Shown here in pieces: positions 50,670-60,529 of a stretch of 64,000 nt of DNA (positions are counted from its first letter, which is position 1; each line of letters opens with the position of its first letter). The notes under the pieces were generated by a model that made no database searches, was not told the DNA's origin, and saw nothing but the letters and a program-made list of their open reading frames with translations. Source of the stretch: Echeneis naucrates. Taxonomy: Eukaryota; Chordata; Actinopteri; Carangiformes; Echeneidae. The position numbers and the translations under genes are program-made. The stretch covers positions 17,737,001 to 17,801,000 of the forward strand of contig NC_042526.1 of NCBI RefSeq assembly GCF_900963305.1, read 5' to 3'.

Positions 50670-51026
50670 CTCAGGGATGCAGTTTTTTTTATTGAAGACA
50701 CAAAATAAATGTGACTGTTACACAAACTATACATCAATGTCAAACAGAGCTCAGGCTTTTAATTTAAGAGATTTCAACCTCTAAATTTTCATCTGTAAAT
50801 TAATGAACAATGACAACGACGGGAAACAAAAGTGTCTATAATCACGCTATAAACTGTGTTCATTCACATTGCAGAAGATCACACCACCAAACATGGGGTA
50901 GATTTTCTGATGAAATCAAAGACCTGTTTGTAGCAACAGCTGATTTCCCTCTTGCAGCAGTAGCATCGGCGCTAAGAAGAGTATCATTTCCATCGCAGTC
51001 TTCATCACTGCTGCTGCTTTCATCAC
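50670..51026 (-). other. candidate terminal exon of a minus-strand transcript (copy 2)
   Basis: The acceptor (51027-51028) and AATAAA (50688-50693) of copy 1 are both preserved at a shift of 9401. The acidic frame reads GDESSSSDEDCDGNDTLLSA, with one residue changed; the hydrophobic frame has AAV in place of AAA. Confidence 0.33.
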
Positions 51027-51655
51027 CTGGTGTAGAAAACAGAAATCATTATACAAAAGTGCAGACATTTTTATTCACACTATATCCATTACACGTAAAC
51101 ATGGTTACATTCACAAATGTATGGTCAAATATAAACAACAGAAACACTGAACCTCTATACAGATTTATGGCATAAATACTGCTGTTTTTCCTCACATATA
51201 GAACAATGATGCGTTCATTTTGAAGGGCAGGAATTGCATTTATATCCCAGCATGCTATTTTTATTTCTCTCCTTAAGCCCTCCACCCTCTCAACCCAATT
51301 CTGGACTATGTCCTACTATGCACATCACTGTCACAGCTGCAAATGGTACATCACGTAACTTGCACAATAAGACAAGAGCTACCTCGTTATTTTTACAGTT
51401 TTATATTCATCCGAAAGTTCATCTCATATTAAAAAAAAAAAATACTAAATGACACTTCCTAAAGAAAATGCGCGTGCGAGTTGAAACCGATTTAAATACA
51501 ACAGTTCATGTGCAGCATTGTTCCATTATATCCGGCTTTAACGAATTAGCAACTAATTAAATTCGTCATATCACGTCAAAAATATTAGTCACGTGTATGT
51601 CAGCTGTAGAAACAAGCAGTAGGCTGGTGCGTTTTTGTTTCTTGGAACAACTTAC

Positions 51656-51878
51656 CTCAAATTAGCCAATTTTTCCAAATTTGCTGAATCGTTTCGCGCG
51701 TATTGCTAACCGGAACTTTCACTTCCGTCAACCGATGGTAGTTCCGACGCCAACCAGTCCTACGAGAAACTGGTGCTGCAAAAAGGTTCCTATGCAAGTA
51801 CTGAAGACGCATCAACCGGAATCGGAGGAATACACCCGTCATCCGGGACACATTCTGAATGGAAGCGGCTTGAGGCAA
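51656..51878 (-). other. candidate 5' exon, minus strand (copy 2)
   Basis: The donor GAG/GTAAGT (intron bases 51650-51655) and the TGA one base before it are preserved. The frame is longer at its N-terminus here (starts MPQAASIQNVSRMTG at 51878) because the next upstream codons are open, giving 73 codons. Residue changes against copy 1 are P to L, R to W and M to T. Confidence 0.3.
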
Positions 51879-52225
51879 ATTCGCGCAATCGGGGTTGAAG
51901 GGATATATGAAACATAGACAAACTACAGGAGGGGAATATATTTTAGTTCATAAAATATATTTTATGAAAGCCAACATAGGCTTTTGTGAGCCCTGTTCAA
52001 AACAGCAGTCTTTTTAGGTAGGATATAATAAAAGTTCGTAATTTCTTATCCAAGTTTTGAAGTAAATTTACTGTTAATGTGAGTCAGAAGTAAAATGAGC
52101 ACTTCCAACCTGTGGTGATTAGTCCCTCCCACCGACAGAGACTACAGCCCCCACAGTGAACAGCAAACCCCTAACAAAGGTGTGTGTTGATCCCCCGCAC
52201 ACTCTCTCTGGGACTGTTCCTCTTC

Positions 52226-52369
52226 ATCTTTGCGCAGTGGCAGTATCGTAGCCTATGAGGTTTATCCGAGGCGCGATTATTGCTAGTTGAAAACTTTACC
52301 CAATACCCCGCCTGGACGACTTGAAATATAGTCGGCTGTGGCAATTTTTGATGGTCTCTGAGGAGGCTG
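52226..52369 (+). ncRNA. U4 snRNA, copy 7
   Basis: Differs from copy 10 by C127U just after the Sm site, A135G in the 3' hairpin loop and A141G (wobble). Stem I, k-turn and Sm site are intact and the PSE is full length. The 3' flank is a diverged type A (TTAACTTGTTCAACATTAAT). The distance to the next copy is only 683 bases because part of the flank is missing. Confidence 0.95.
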
Positions 52370-52908
52370 ATTAACTTGTTCAACATTAATGGACTATAAA
52401 GAAAACACTAACTTGCGTTGTTTCTACATAGACCCCTCATATAGGTGTCCACTACTTCCAAAAGTAAATCCAATTGGATCTGATGTGCTCATTACTGTTG
52501 TTGTATATGAGTCACGTTTTATTTTGAACATCATAATCACGAAAACCGGATATATAGACTAGTTGAGCTACAGAGGGCAAAAACAATTTAATTTGATCAA
52601 ATAGAGGCTTTAATCAGTCCTGCACAGTGGAGCTAGGATATCCTTAGCCAGGATAAAATAAATGTCTATCTTTACTTACTAAGTAATTTGTACATTATAT
52701 TTGGTTGTATTCATTTCCATGTGGAAAAATTTGTAAAGTTTTTAAGTAAATTTAGTGTGAATGTGAGTCAGAAGTAAACTGAGTACCTTCAACATGTCGT
52801 GATTAGTCCCTCCTACTAACAGAGACTACAGCCCCCACAGTGAACAGCAAACCCCTAACAAGGTGTGTGTTGATCCACCACACACTCTCTCTGGGACTGT
52901 TCCTCTTC

Positions 52909-53052
52909 ATCTTTGCGCAGTGGCAGTATCGTAGCCTATGAGGTTTATCCGAGGCGCGATTATTGCTAGTTGAAAACTTTACCCAATACCCCGCCTGGAC
53001 GACTTGAAATATAGTCGGCTGTGGCAATTTTTGACGGTCTCTAAGGAGGCTG
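52909..53052 (+). ncRNA. U4 snRNA, copy 8
   Basis: One difference from copy 10, A141G in the 3' hairpin, which gives a U-G wobble. Otherwise a complete U4 with PSE (ACCCCTAACAAGGTG, one A shorter). Type B flank. Same RNA sequence as copy 11. Confidence 0.96.
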
Positions 53053-53623
53053 ATCTTTATGTCAAATATTAACATGATGGTAGTCTTCAAGTTATGAGTG
53101 AGCTGTTCCCGTGCTGTGTGGAGTCAGAGCAAAAAAAAATATTTTGTTGTACGTGAGGAGCTGCAGTGTTTCTCATCTTTGTATAAATTGCACTAAAATA
53201 TTATTCTTCATGTGTTTTTCCAGGTAAAACCCATAGAAGTCTCTTTTCCATGGAATAACTTAATGAGAACAGACCGCACATACATATGAAACACAGTCAA
53301 GCATCAGAGGGCAGAAATATTTCAATTTGATATAATGGAGGCTTTAATCAGCCCTGATCAGAACCGCGAGGGGCTCTTTAGGTAGAAAATAATAAAGGTT
53401 CACCTGTTGTCAGGAAACATGATATTATGATATTTCCCAGTTTTGAATGCGGATTCTGTGAAGATAAGTAAATGCAGCTGAGTCAGAAGTAAAATGAGTA
53501 CCTCCAACCTGGAGTGATTAGTCCCTCCCACCGACAGAGACTGCAGCCCCCACAGTGAACAGCAAACCCCTAACAAGGTGTGTGTTGATTCCCCACACAC
53601 TCTCTCTGGGACTGTTCCTCTTC

Positions 53624-53767
53624 ATCTTTGCGCAGTGGCGATATCGTAGTCTATGAGGTTTATCCGAGGCGCGATTATTGCTAGTTGAAAACTTTACCCA
53701 ATACCCCGCCTGGACGACTTGAAATATAGTCGGCTGTGGCAATTTTTGACGGTCTCCAAGGAGACTG
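53624..53767 (+). ncRNA. U4 snRNA, copy 9
   Basis: Differs by A17G and G18A in the linker, C27U in the 5' stem-loop (U-G wobble opposite G46) and U134C in the 3' loop. Sm site and stem I unchanged. Type A flank. It shares C27U with copy 15 but not with its block counterpart, copy 12. Confidence 0.95.
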
Positions 53768-54292
53768 ATTAAACTGTCCAACATTAATAAACTCCAAAGA
53801 AAGCACTATTTTGCGTTGTTCTTACACAAGTCTGTCACATAACTGTCCACTACTTCAGAAACTAACTTGAGTTCCATCTGATGCGTTCATTACTGTTGCT
53901 GTGTATGTTTTTCTTTTATCTACAGTCTTAATAACCGCTCATACATATATGAGTCACGTTTTATTTTGAACATCATAATCACGAAAACCTGATATATAGA
54001 CTAGTTGAGCTACAGAGGGCAAAAACAATTTAATTTGATCAAATAGAGGCTTTAATCAGTCCTGCACAGTGGAGCTAGGATATCCTTAGCCAGGATAAAA
54101 TAAATGTCTATCTTTACTTACTAAGTATTTTGTACATTATATTTGGTTGTATTCATTTCCATGTGGAAAAATCTGTAAAGTTTTTAAGTAAATTTAGTGT
54201 GAATGTGAGTCAGAAGTAAACTGAGTACCTTCAACATGTCGTGATTAGTCCCTCCTACTAACAGAGACTACAGCCCCCACAGTGAACAGCAA

Positions 54293-54308
54293 ACCCCTAA
54301 CAAAGGTG
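54293..54308 (+). promoter_or_regulatory. PSE of array copies (shown for copy 10)
   Basis: ACCCCTAACAAAGGTG begins at -59, where the edge copies also have ACC. The three versions share ACCnnnAmCrAnrrG. The element is present, with at most small changes, before copies 2-5 and 7-16, and absent before copy 6. Confidence 0.65.
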
Positions 54309-54351
54309 TGTGTTGATTCCCCACACACTCTCTCTGGGACTGTTCCTCTTC

Positions 54352-54495
54352 ATCTTTGCGCAGTGGCAGTATCGTAGCCTATGAGGTTTATCCGAGGCGC
54401 GATTATTGCTAGTTGAAAACTTTACCCAATACCCCGCCTGGACGACTTGAAATATAGTCGGCTGTGGCAATTTTTGACGGTCTCTAAGGAGACTG
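54352..54495 (+). ncRNA. U4 snRNA, copy 10 (array consensus)
   Basis: This copy carries the majority base at every position among the array copies, so it serves as the reference for the others. Against vertebrate U4 known from other species it has U in place of G at position 2. The central hairpin pairs GCC/GGC, then U88-G113, G89-U112, G90-C111, then CGAC/GUCG. The Sm site is AAUUUUUGAC and the 3' hairpin GGUCUC-UAAG-GAGACU. Type A flank. Confidence 0.97.
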
Positions 54496-54513
54496 ATTAA
54501 ACTGTCCAACATT

Positions 54514-54532
54514 AATAAACTCCAAAGAAAGC
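54514..54532 (+). terminator. possible 3' box of type A units
   Basis: ATAAACTCCAAAGAAAGCA lies 19-37 bases beyond the U4 end and loosely fits the snRNA 3'-box pattern GTTTn0-3AAARnnAGA used by the Integrator complex. The fit is weak and a little distal. Confidence 0.25.
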
Positions 54533-55078
54533 ACTATTTTGCGTTGTTCTTACACAAGTCTGTCACATAACTGTCCACTACTTCAAAAACTAACTTGAGT
54601 TCCATCTGATGCGTTCATTACTGTTGCTGTGTATGTTTTTCTTTTATCTACAGTCTTAATAACCGCTCATACATATATGAGTCACGTTTTATTTTGAACA
54701 TCATAATCACGAAAACCGGATATATAGACTAGTTGAGCTACAGAGGGCAAAAACAATTTAATTTGATCAAATAGAGGCTTTAATCAGTCCTGCACAGTGG
54801 AGCTAGGATATCCTTAGCCAGGATAAAATAAATGTCTATCTTTACTTACTAAGTAATTTGTACATTATATTTGGTTGTATTCATTTCCATGTGGAAAAAT
54901 TTGTAAAGTTTTTAAGTAAATTTAGTGTGAATGTGAGTCAGAAGTAAACTGAGTACCTTCAACATGTCGTGATTAGTCCCTCCTACTAACAGAGACTACA
55001 GCCCCCACAGTGAACAGCAAACCCCTAACAAGGTGTGTGTTGATCCACCACACACTCTCTCTGGGACTGTTCCTTTTC

Positions 55079-55222
55079 ATCTTTGCGCAGTGGCAGTATC
55101 GTAGCCTATGAGGTTTATCCGAGGCGCGATTATTGCTAGTTGAAAACTTTACCCAATACCCCGCCTGGACGACTTGAAATATAGTCGGCTGTGGCAATTT
55201 TTGACGGTCTCTAAGGAGGCTG
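55079..55222 (+). ncRNA. U4 snRNA, copy 11
   Basis: Identical to copy 8 (only A141G against copy 10), as expected from the block duplication. PSE present. Type B flank, with one base difference near 55238 (AATAATAAC versus AATATTAAC). Confidence 0.96.
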
Positions 55223-55792
55223 ATCTTTATGTCAAATAATAACATGATGGTAGTCTTCAAGTTATGAGTGAGCTGTTCCCGTGCTGTGTGGAGTCAGAGC
55301 AAAAAAAATATTTTGTTGTACGTGAGGAGCTGCAGTGTTTCTCATCTTTGTATAAATTGCACTAAAATATTATTCTTCATGTGTTTTTCCAGGTAAAACC
55401 CATAGAAGTCTCTTTTCCATGGAATAACTTAATGAGAACAGACCGCACATACATATGAAACACAGTCAAGCATCAGAGGGCAGAAATATTTCAATTTGAT
55501 ATAATGGAGGCTTTAATCAGCCCTGATCAGAACCGCGAGGGGCTCTTTAGGTAGAAAATAATAAAGGTTCACCTGTTGTCAGGAAACATGATATTATGAT
55601 ATTTCCCAGTTTTGAATGCGGATTCTGTGAAGATAAGTAAATGCAGCTGAGTCAGAAGTAAAATGAGTACCTCCAACCTGGAGTGATTAGTCCCTCCCAC
55701 CGACAGAGACTGCAGCCCCCACAGTGAACAGCAAACCCCTAACAAGGTGTGTGTTGATTCCCCACACACTCTCTCTGGGACTGTTCCTCTTC

Positions 55793-55936
55793 ATCTTTGC
55801 GCAGTGGCAGTATCGTAGCCTATGAGGTTTATCCGAGGCGCGATTATTGCTAGTTGAAAACTTTACCCAATACCCCGCCTGGACGACTTGAAATATAGTC
55901 GGCTGTGGCAATTTTTGACGGTCTCCAAGGAGACTG
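55793..55936 (+). ncRNA. U4 snRNA, copy 12
   Basis: One difference from copy 10, U134C in the 3' hairpin loop. It lacks the A17G, G18A and C27U changes of its block counterpart copy 9, which points to gene conversion or change after duplication. PSE present. Type A flank. Confidence 0.96.
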
Positions 55937-56520
55937 ATTAAACTGTCCAACATTAATAAACTCCAAAGAAAGCACTATTTTGCGTTGTTCTTACACAAGT
56001 CTGTCACATAACTGTCCACTACTTCAAAAACTAACTTGAGTTCCATCTGATGCGTTCATTACTGTTGCTGTGTATGTTTTTCTTTTATCTACAGTCTTAA
56101 TAACCGCTCATACATATATGAGTCACGTTTTATTTTGAACATCATAATCACGAAAACCGGATATATAGACTAGTTGAGATACAGAGGGCAAAAACAATTT
56201 AATTTGATCAAATAGAGGCTTTAATCAGTCCTACACAGTGGAGCTAGGATATCCTTAGCCAGGATAAAATAAATGTCTATCTTTACTTACTAAGTATTTT
56301 GTACATTATATTTGGTTGTATTCATTTCCATGTGGAAAAATCTGTAAAGTTTTTAAGTAAATTTAGTGTGAATGTGAGTCAGAAGTAAACTGAGTACCTT
56401 CAACATGTAGTGATTAGTCCCTCCTACTAACAGAGACTACAGCCCCCACAGTGAACAGCAAACCCCTAACAAAGGTGTGTGTTGATCCCCCACACACTCT
56501 CTCTGGGACTGTTCCTCTTC

Positions 56521-56664
56521 ATCTTTGCGCAGTGGCAGTATCGTAGCCTATGAGGTTTATCCGAGGCGCGATTATTGCTAGTTGAAAACTTTACCCAATA
56601 CCCCGCCTGGACGACTTGAAATATAGTCGGCTGTGGCAATTTTTGACGGTCCCTAAGGAGGCTG
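56521..56664 (+). ncRNA. U4 snRNA, copy 13
   Basis: U132C and A141G, as in copy 4. PSE full length. Type B flank, although its position in the block corresponds to copy 10, which has type A. Confidence 0.95.
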
Positions 56665-57236
56665 ATCTTTATGTCAAATATTAACATGATGGTAGTCTTC
56701 AAGTTATGAGTGAGCTGTTCCCGTGCTGTGTGGAGTCAGAGCAAAAAAAAAATATTTTGTTGTACGTGAGGAGCTGCAGTGTTTCTCATCTTTGTTTAAA
56801 CTGCACTAAGATATTATTCTTCATGTATTTTTCCAGTTAAAACCCATAGAAGTCTCTTTTCCATGGAATAACTTAATGAGAACAGACCGCACGTACATAT
56901 GAAACACAGTCAAGCATCAGAGGGCAGAAATATTTCAATTTGATATAATGGAGGCTTTAATCAGCCCTGATCAGAACCGCGAGGGGCTCTTTAGGTAGAA
57001 AATAATAAAGGTTCACCTGTTGTCAGGAAACATGATATTATGATATTTCCCAGTTTTGAATGCGGATTCTGTGAAGATAAGTAAATGCAGCTGAGTCAGA
57101 AGTAAAATGAGCACCTCCAACCTGTAGTGATTAGTCCCTCCTACTAACAGAGACTACAGCCCCCACAGTGAACAGCAAACCCCTAACAAGGTGTGTGTTG
57201 ATCCCCCGCACACTCTCTCTGGGACTGTTCCTCTTC

Positions 57237-57380
57237 AGCTTTGCGCAGTGGCAATATCGTAGCCTATGAGGTTTATCCGAGGCGCGATTATTGCTAGTTG
57301 AAAACTTTACCCAATACCCCGCCTGGACGACTTGAAATATAGTCGGCTGTGGCAATTTTTGACGGTCTCTAAGGAGGCTG
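57237..57380 (+). ncRNA. U4 snRNA, copy 14 (AGC start)
   Basis: The only internal copy beginning AGCUUUGCGC, the U4-typical start. It has G18A and A141G. PSE present with one A fewer, so ACC begins at -58. Type B flank. The change at position 2 could be ancestral retention, back mutation or conversion from an edge copy. Confidence 0.95.
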
Positions 57381-57952
57381 ATCTTTATGTCAAATATTAA
57401 CATGATGGTAGTCTTCAAGTTATGAGTGAGCTGTTCCCGTGCTGTGTGGAGTCAGAGCAAAAAAAAAATATTTTGTTGTACGTGAGGAGCTGCAGTGTTT
57501 CTCATCTTTGTTTAAACTGCACTAAGATATTATTCTTCATGTATTTTTCCAGTTAAAACCCATAGAAGTCTCTTTTCCATGGAATAACTTAATGAGAACA
57601 GACCGCACGTACATATGAAACACAGTCAAGCATCAGAGGGCAGAAATATTTCAACTTGATATAATGGAGGCTTTAATCAGCCCTGATCAGAACCGCGAGG
57701 GGCTCTTTAGGTAGAAAATAATAAAGGTTCACCTGTTGTCAGGAAACATGATATTATGATATTTCCCAGTTTTGAATGCGGATTCTGTGAAGATAAGTAA
57801 ATGCAGCTGAGTCAGAAGTAAAATGAGCACCTCCAACCTGGAGTGATTAGTCCCTCCTACTAACAGAGACTACAGCCCCCACAGTGAACAGCAAACCCCT
57901 AACAAGGTGTGTGTTGATCCCCCACACACTCTCTCTGGGACTGTTCCTCTTC

Positions 57953-58096
57953 ATCTTTGCGCAGTGGCAGTATCGTAGTCTATGAGGTTTATCCGAGGCG
58001 CGATTATTGCTAGTTGAAAACTTTACCCAATACCCCGCCTGGACGACTTGAAATATAGTCGGCTGTGGCAATTTTTGACGGTCTCCAAGGAGACTG
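57953..58096 (+). ncRNA. U4 snRNA, copy 15
   Basis: C27U and U134C against copy 10. The downstream flank shares CTTCAGAAACTAAC with copy 9 (other type A copies read CTTCAAAAACTAAC), so copies 9 and 15 are close relatives. PSE present. Type A flank. Confidence 0.95.
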
Positions 58097-58680
58097 ATTA
58101 AACTGTCCAACATTAATAAACTCCAAAGAAAGCACTATTTTGCGTTGTTCTTACACAAGTCTGTCACATAACTGTCCACTACTTCAGAAACTAACTTGAG
58201 TTCCATCTGATGCGTTCATTACTGTTGCTGTGTATGTTTTTCTTTTATCTACAGTCTTAATAACCGCTCATACATATATGAGTCACGTTTTATTTTGAAC
58301 ATCATAATCACGAAAACCGGATATATAGACTAGTTGAGCTACAGAGGGCAAAAACAATTTAATTTGATCAAATAGAGGCTTTAATCAGTCCTGCACAGTG
58401 GAGCTAGGATATCCTTAGCCAGGATAAAATAAATGTCTATCTTTACTTACTAAGTATTTTGTACATTATATTTGGTTGTATTCATTTCCATGTGGAAAAA
58501 TCTGTAAAGTTTTTAAGTAAATTTAGTGTGAATGTGAGTCAGAAGTAAACTGAGTACCTCCAGCATGTAGTGATTAGTCCCTCCCACCGACAGAGACTAC
58601 AGCCCCCACAGTGAACAGCAAACCCCTAACAAAAGTGTGTGTTGATCCCCCACACACTCTCTCTGGGACTGTTCATCTTC

Positions 58681-58824
58681 ATCTTTGCGCAGTGGCAGTA
58701 TCGTAGCCTATGAGGTTTATCCGAGGCGCGATTATTGCTAGTTGAAAACTTTACCCAATACCCCGCCTGGACGACTTGAAATATAGTCGGCTGTGGCAAT
58801 TTTTTACGGTCTCTAAGGAGCCCT
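58681..58824 (+). ncRNA. U4 snRNA, copy 16 (altered Sm site and 3' end, possibly a pseudogene)
   Basis: G125U changes the Sm site to AAUUUUUUAC, removing the G that normally ends it. The last bases read GAGCCCU instead of GAGACUG, so the 3' hairpin loses outer pairs. The rest is intact and a PSE (ACCCCTAACAAAAGTG) is present. It is the last copy with array-type upstream sequence. The 3' flank is unrelated to types A and B and soon joins the spacer sequence AAGTCTGGGTTTTGAGTACT. Confidence 0.92.
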
Positions 58825-59183
58825 CTTTGCTGTAAAGTGATAATCAGCACGCAACATTATAAGGCATGAGGTTTTAATGGTAAAAAAACAAGTCTGGGTT
58901 TTGAGTACTACCCGAACCCGTTCTTTTCTTGCCCTATCAGTATCTTTGTGTAAAAGACTTATATATATGTATATGTATGAAAGCGACTAATCATACATTT
59001 TTTTTGTTTTTCTTAAACTTTCATTTGAAAAAACAGAACTCACGTTTTCTATCTAATATCTTAATAAAAGCATTAATATCCCCCAACTCCCTGAATTTAT
59101 TTGCAATTTCATAAAAAAAATATATAATTTGTGGTTTTGCTTTCAAGTAGATGTTAAATTAATTGGAGACTGTTATATTGACT

Positions 59184-59210
59184 ATATTTTGACGTTCTGT
59201 AAGGAGGTTG
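59184..59210 (+). pseudogene. U4 snRNA 3'-end relic
   Basis: ATATTTTGACGTTCTGTAAG then GAGGTTG is a decayed copy of the Sm site and 3' hairpin, directly followed by a decayed type B flank. The rest of the gene is gone. Confidence 0.75.
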
Positions 59211-59933
59211 ATGTTTATGTCTAATCTTAACCTAAAGGCAGCTATCAAGGTATGCATCAGTTGTTGGATTCAGGCACATTGTTATTATTTGGTTGAACGT
59301 AATGAGCTGCAGTGTTTCTCTTTTCTGCTTGGACTGTACTAATATGATGTTAATGTAATTTTCATGTTAAAATCTCAAAGCACTCAACGATTTTTGCAGT
59401 TGAGATGCAGTTTCTTTCTTACGTGTATTTTTAGTATTTATTACCTGCATCCTTATCCACTTTCTTCATTAGTATTTAACGTTTATTGTAATGGGCTGTC
59501 ATGTGGGGATGTTTGAGCTTTTCTCTCCGTTTATTATTTAAAGTGACTGAAGTTTGTTTCCAGCCGTCTTTTCATAGGGAACGTTAAACAAAGACGTACC
59601 CTTCTGACGCAATTTCCGGCCACAACTATTTAAATTTTTTCTCTATATACTCATTCATTGACTGATATAAGTGAGTTTTTACGCCAAATAGTCCACAGTG
59701 CACTTTAATCCACAGTGTTGTCCGGCGATTCAGCCATAAAGTTATATCAGGCTGTGTTGCGTTTTCTGACGACTGTACCGTCACAGTCTTACACTTCAGA
59801 TACACGTCTATTTATTGTACACGCTTACTTGTGGAACGTGGGGATGTTTAATTTATGTCAAGTGCTCTTATTTGTGTTTTGCATGGGTTATAAAAAGACG
59901 TGTTTTATAGAATTTCCTCTGGAACACGTCCAG

Positions 59934-59952
59934 ACACCATGACCGAGAAGTA
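59934..59952 (+). promoter_or_regulatory. PSE of the last U4 gene
   Basis: ACACCATGACCGAGAAGTA lies at -61 to -43 and closely fits the vertebrate PSE (ACCnTnACynnGAAnnT). It matches the PSE of copy 1 in place and sequence. I found no convincing SPH or octamer motif near -220 here. Confidence 0.75.
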
Positions 59953-59994
59953 TAACGACAAGAGACACTCCCCCTGCTTTTCCGTTCGACAGGC

Positions 59995-60138
59995 AGCTTT
60001 GCGCAGTGGCAGTATCGTAGCCTATGAGGTTTATCCGAGGCGCGATTATTGCTAGTTGAAAACTTTACCCAATACCCCGCCTGGACGACTTGAAATATAG
60101 TCGGCTATGGCAATTTTTGACGGTCTTTACGGAGACTG
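59995..60138 (+). ncRNA. RNU4: U4 snRNA, copy 17 (right edge of cluster)
   Basis: Begins AGCUUUGCGC. G113A makes a Watson-Crick U88-A113 pair in the central hairpin. The 3' hairpin reads GGUCUUUACGGAGACU, with the UACG-type loop known from mammalian U4, in place of UAAG. The Sm site and all U6-pairing parts are intact. Unique flanks, a strong PSE and a good 3' box make it a likely functional gene. Confidence 0.97.
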
Positions 60139-60143
60139 ATAAC

Positions 60144-60166
60144 TTTGTAAATAATAAAAAGACAGT
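60144..60166 (+). terminator. 3' box of the last U4 gene
   Basis: TTTGTAAATAATAAAAAGAC then AGT begins 6 bases after the RNA and ends in AAAGACAG at 60158-60165. This fits the AAARnnAGA core of snRNA 3' boxes and lies in the expected 9-30 base window. Confidence 0.55.
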
Positions 60167-60529
60167 GAAACTCAGCAAGCTTCTCCTCAAAGATTTACAT
60201 TACGACGTTTGACTATTACACTGCTGTATTTCTATAATACATGGTGGAAACAATTAGTTGCTCCCGTCAAACACTTACCTCCGCAGTAGTTTTCAATTTC
60301 TGTATATTGCTCAAAATAATCCCTTAAAAATAGCGTGTATTTATAATGGAATATTATTCCACTGTGGTAGAATGTGCAATCTGGTTTTGGAAATGGAAAG
60401 TTGGGCCTTTTTTTTTTTTGGAGGAATAATAATAATAACAAACTGGAAATAGCATTCAGCAGTCATATTCACCCACCCAGACAAGGACTGTCAATTCAGT
60501 GTTGTCTGATTACAAGAAAGGCTTTAGCT

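Larger units (their letters stand above)
50486..51930. repeat. long-spacer segment, copy 2
   Basis: Near-identical to 41100-42530. At its left edge the normal promoter region of a U4 unit (CCCCACAGTGAACAGCAAAC at 50461-50480) runs straight into spacer sequence, so a U4 gene that would be expected there is absent. Confidence 0.92.
52560..54720 (+). repeat. higher-order block 1 (copies 8-10)
   Basis: U4 starts at 52909, 53624 and 54352 recur at 55079, 55793 and 56521, shifts of 2170, 2169 and 2169. Intervening sequence is nearly identical, including the private CCACCACACACTC spelling upstream of copies 8 and 11 and the GGAGTGATTAG spelling before copies 9 and 12. Homology ends around copies 10 and 13, whose 3' flanks are of different type. 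Confidence 0.85.
54721..56890 (+). repeat. higher-order block 2 (copies 11-13)
   Basis: Partner of block 1, about 2.17 kb downstream. The copy 8/11 and 9/12 spacers agree over long stretches, including the unit's GGATATCC palindrome and the TGATCAGAACCGCGAGG stretch. Confidence 0.85.
42530..58824 (+). repeat. U4 tandem repeat array (units of about 715 and 728 bp)
   Basis: Start-to-start distances of neighbouring copies are 731, 732, 715, then (after two interruptions) 683, 715, 728, 727, 714, 728, 716, 716 and 728. Each unit holds a conserved upstream stretch (CTAACAGAGACTACAGCCCC and the PSE), the U4 gene and one of two 3' flanks. Type A starts TGATTAAACTGTCCAACATT (copies 2, 5, 6, 9, 10, 12, 15; copy 7 is a variant). 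Type B starts with ATCTTTATGTCAAATATTAA or a close variant (copies 3, 4, 8, 11, 13, 14). The array is interrupted by the retroviral fossil (between copies 5 and 6) and by the long spacer (between 6 and 7). Confidence 0.95.
58825..59994. other. degenerate spacer between copies 16 and 17
   Basis: 58890-59180 is a decayed version of the start of the long spacer (compare 40880-41170). The U4 relic at 59184-59210 and a decayed type B flank (TGATGTTTATGTCTAATCTT, then AATGAGCTGCAGTGTTTCTC) follow to about 59360. From there to the PSE of copy 17 the sequence is unique and has no gene that I recognise. Confidence 0.75.

Noticed and set aside
42763-58850. Many similar minus-strand frames containing QPTIFQVVQAGYWVKFSTSN
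   Set aside because: They are antisense translations of the U4 genes and their promoters; the repetition reflects the RNA gene, not a protein family.
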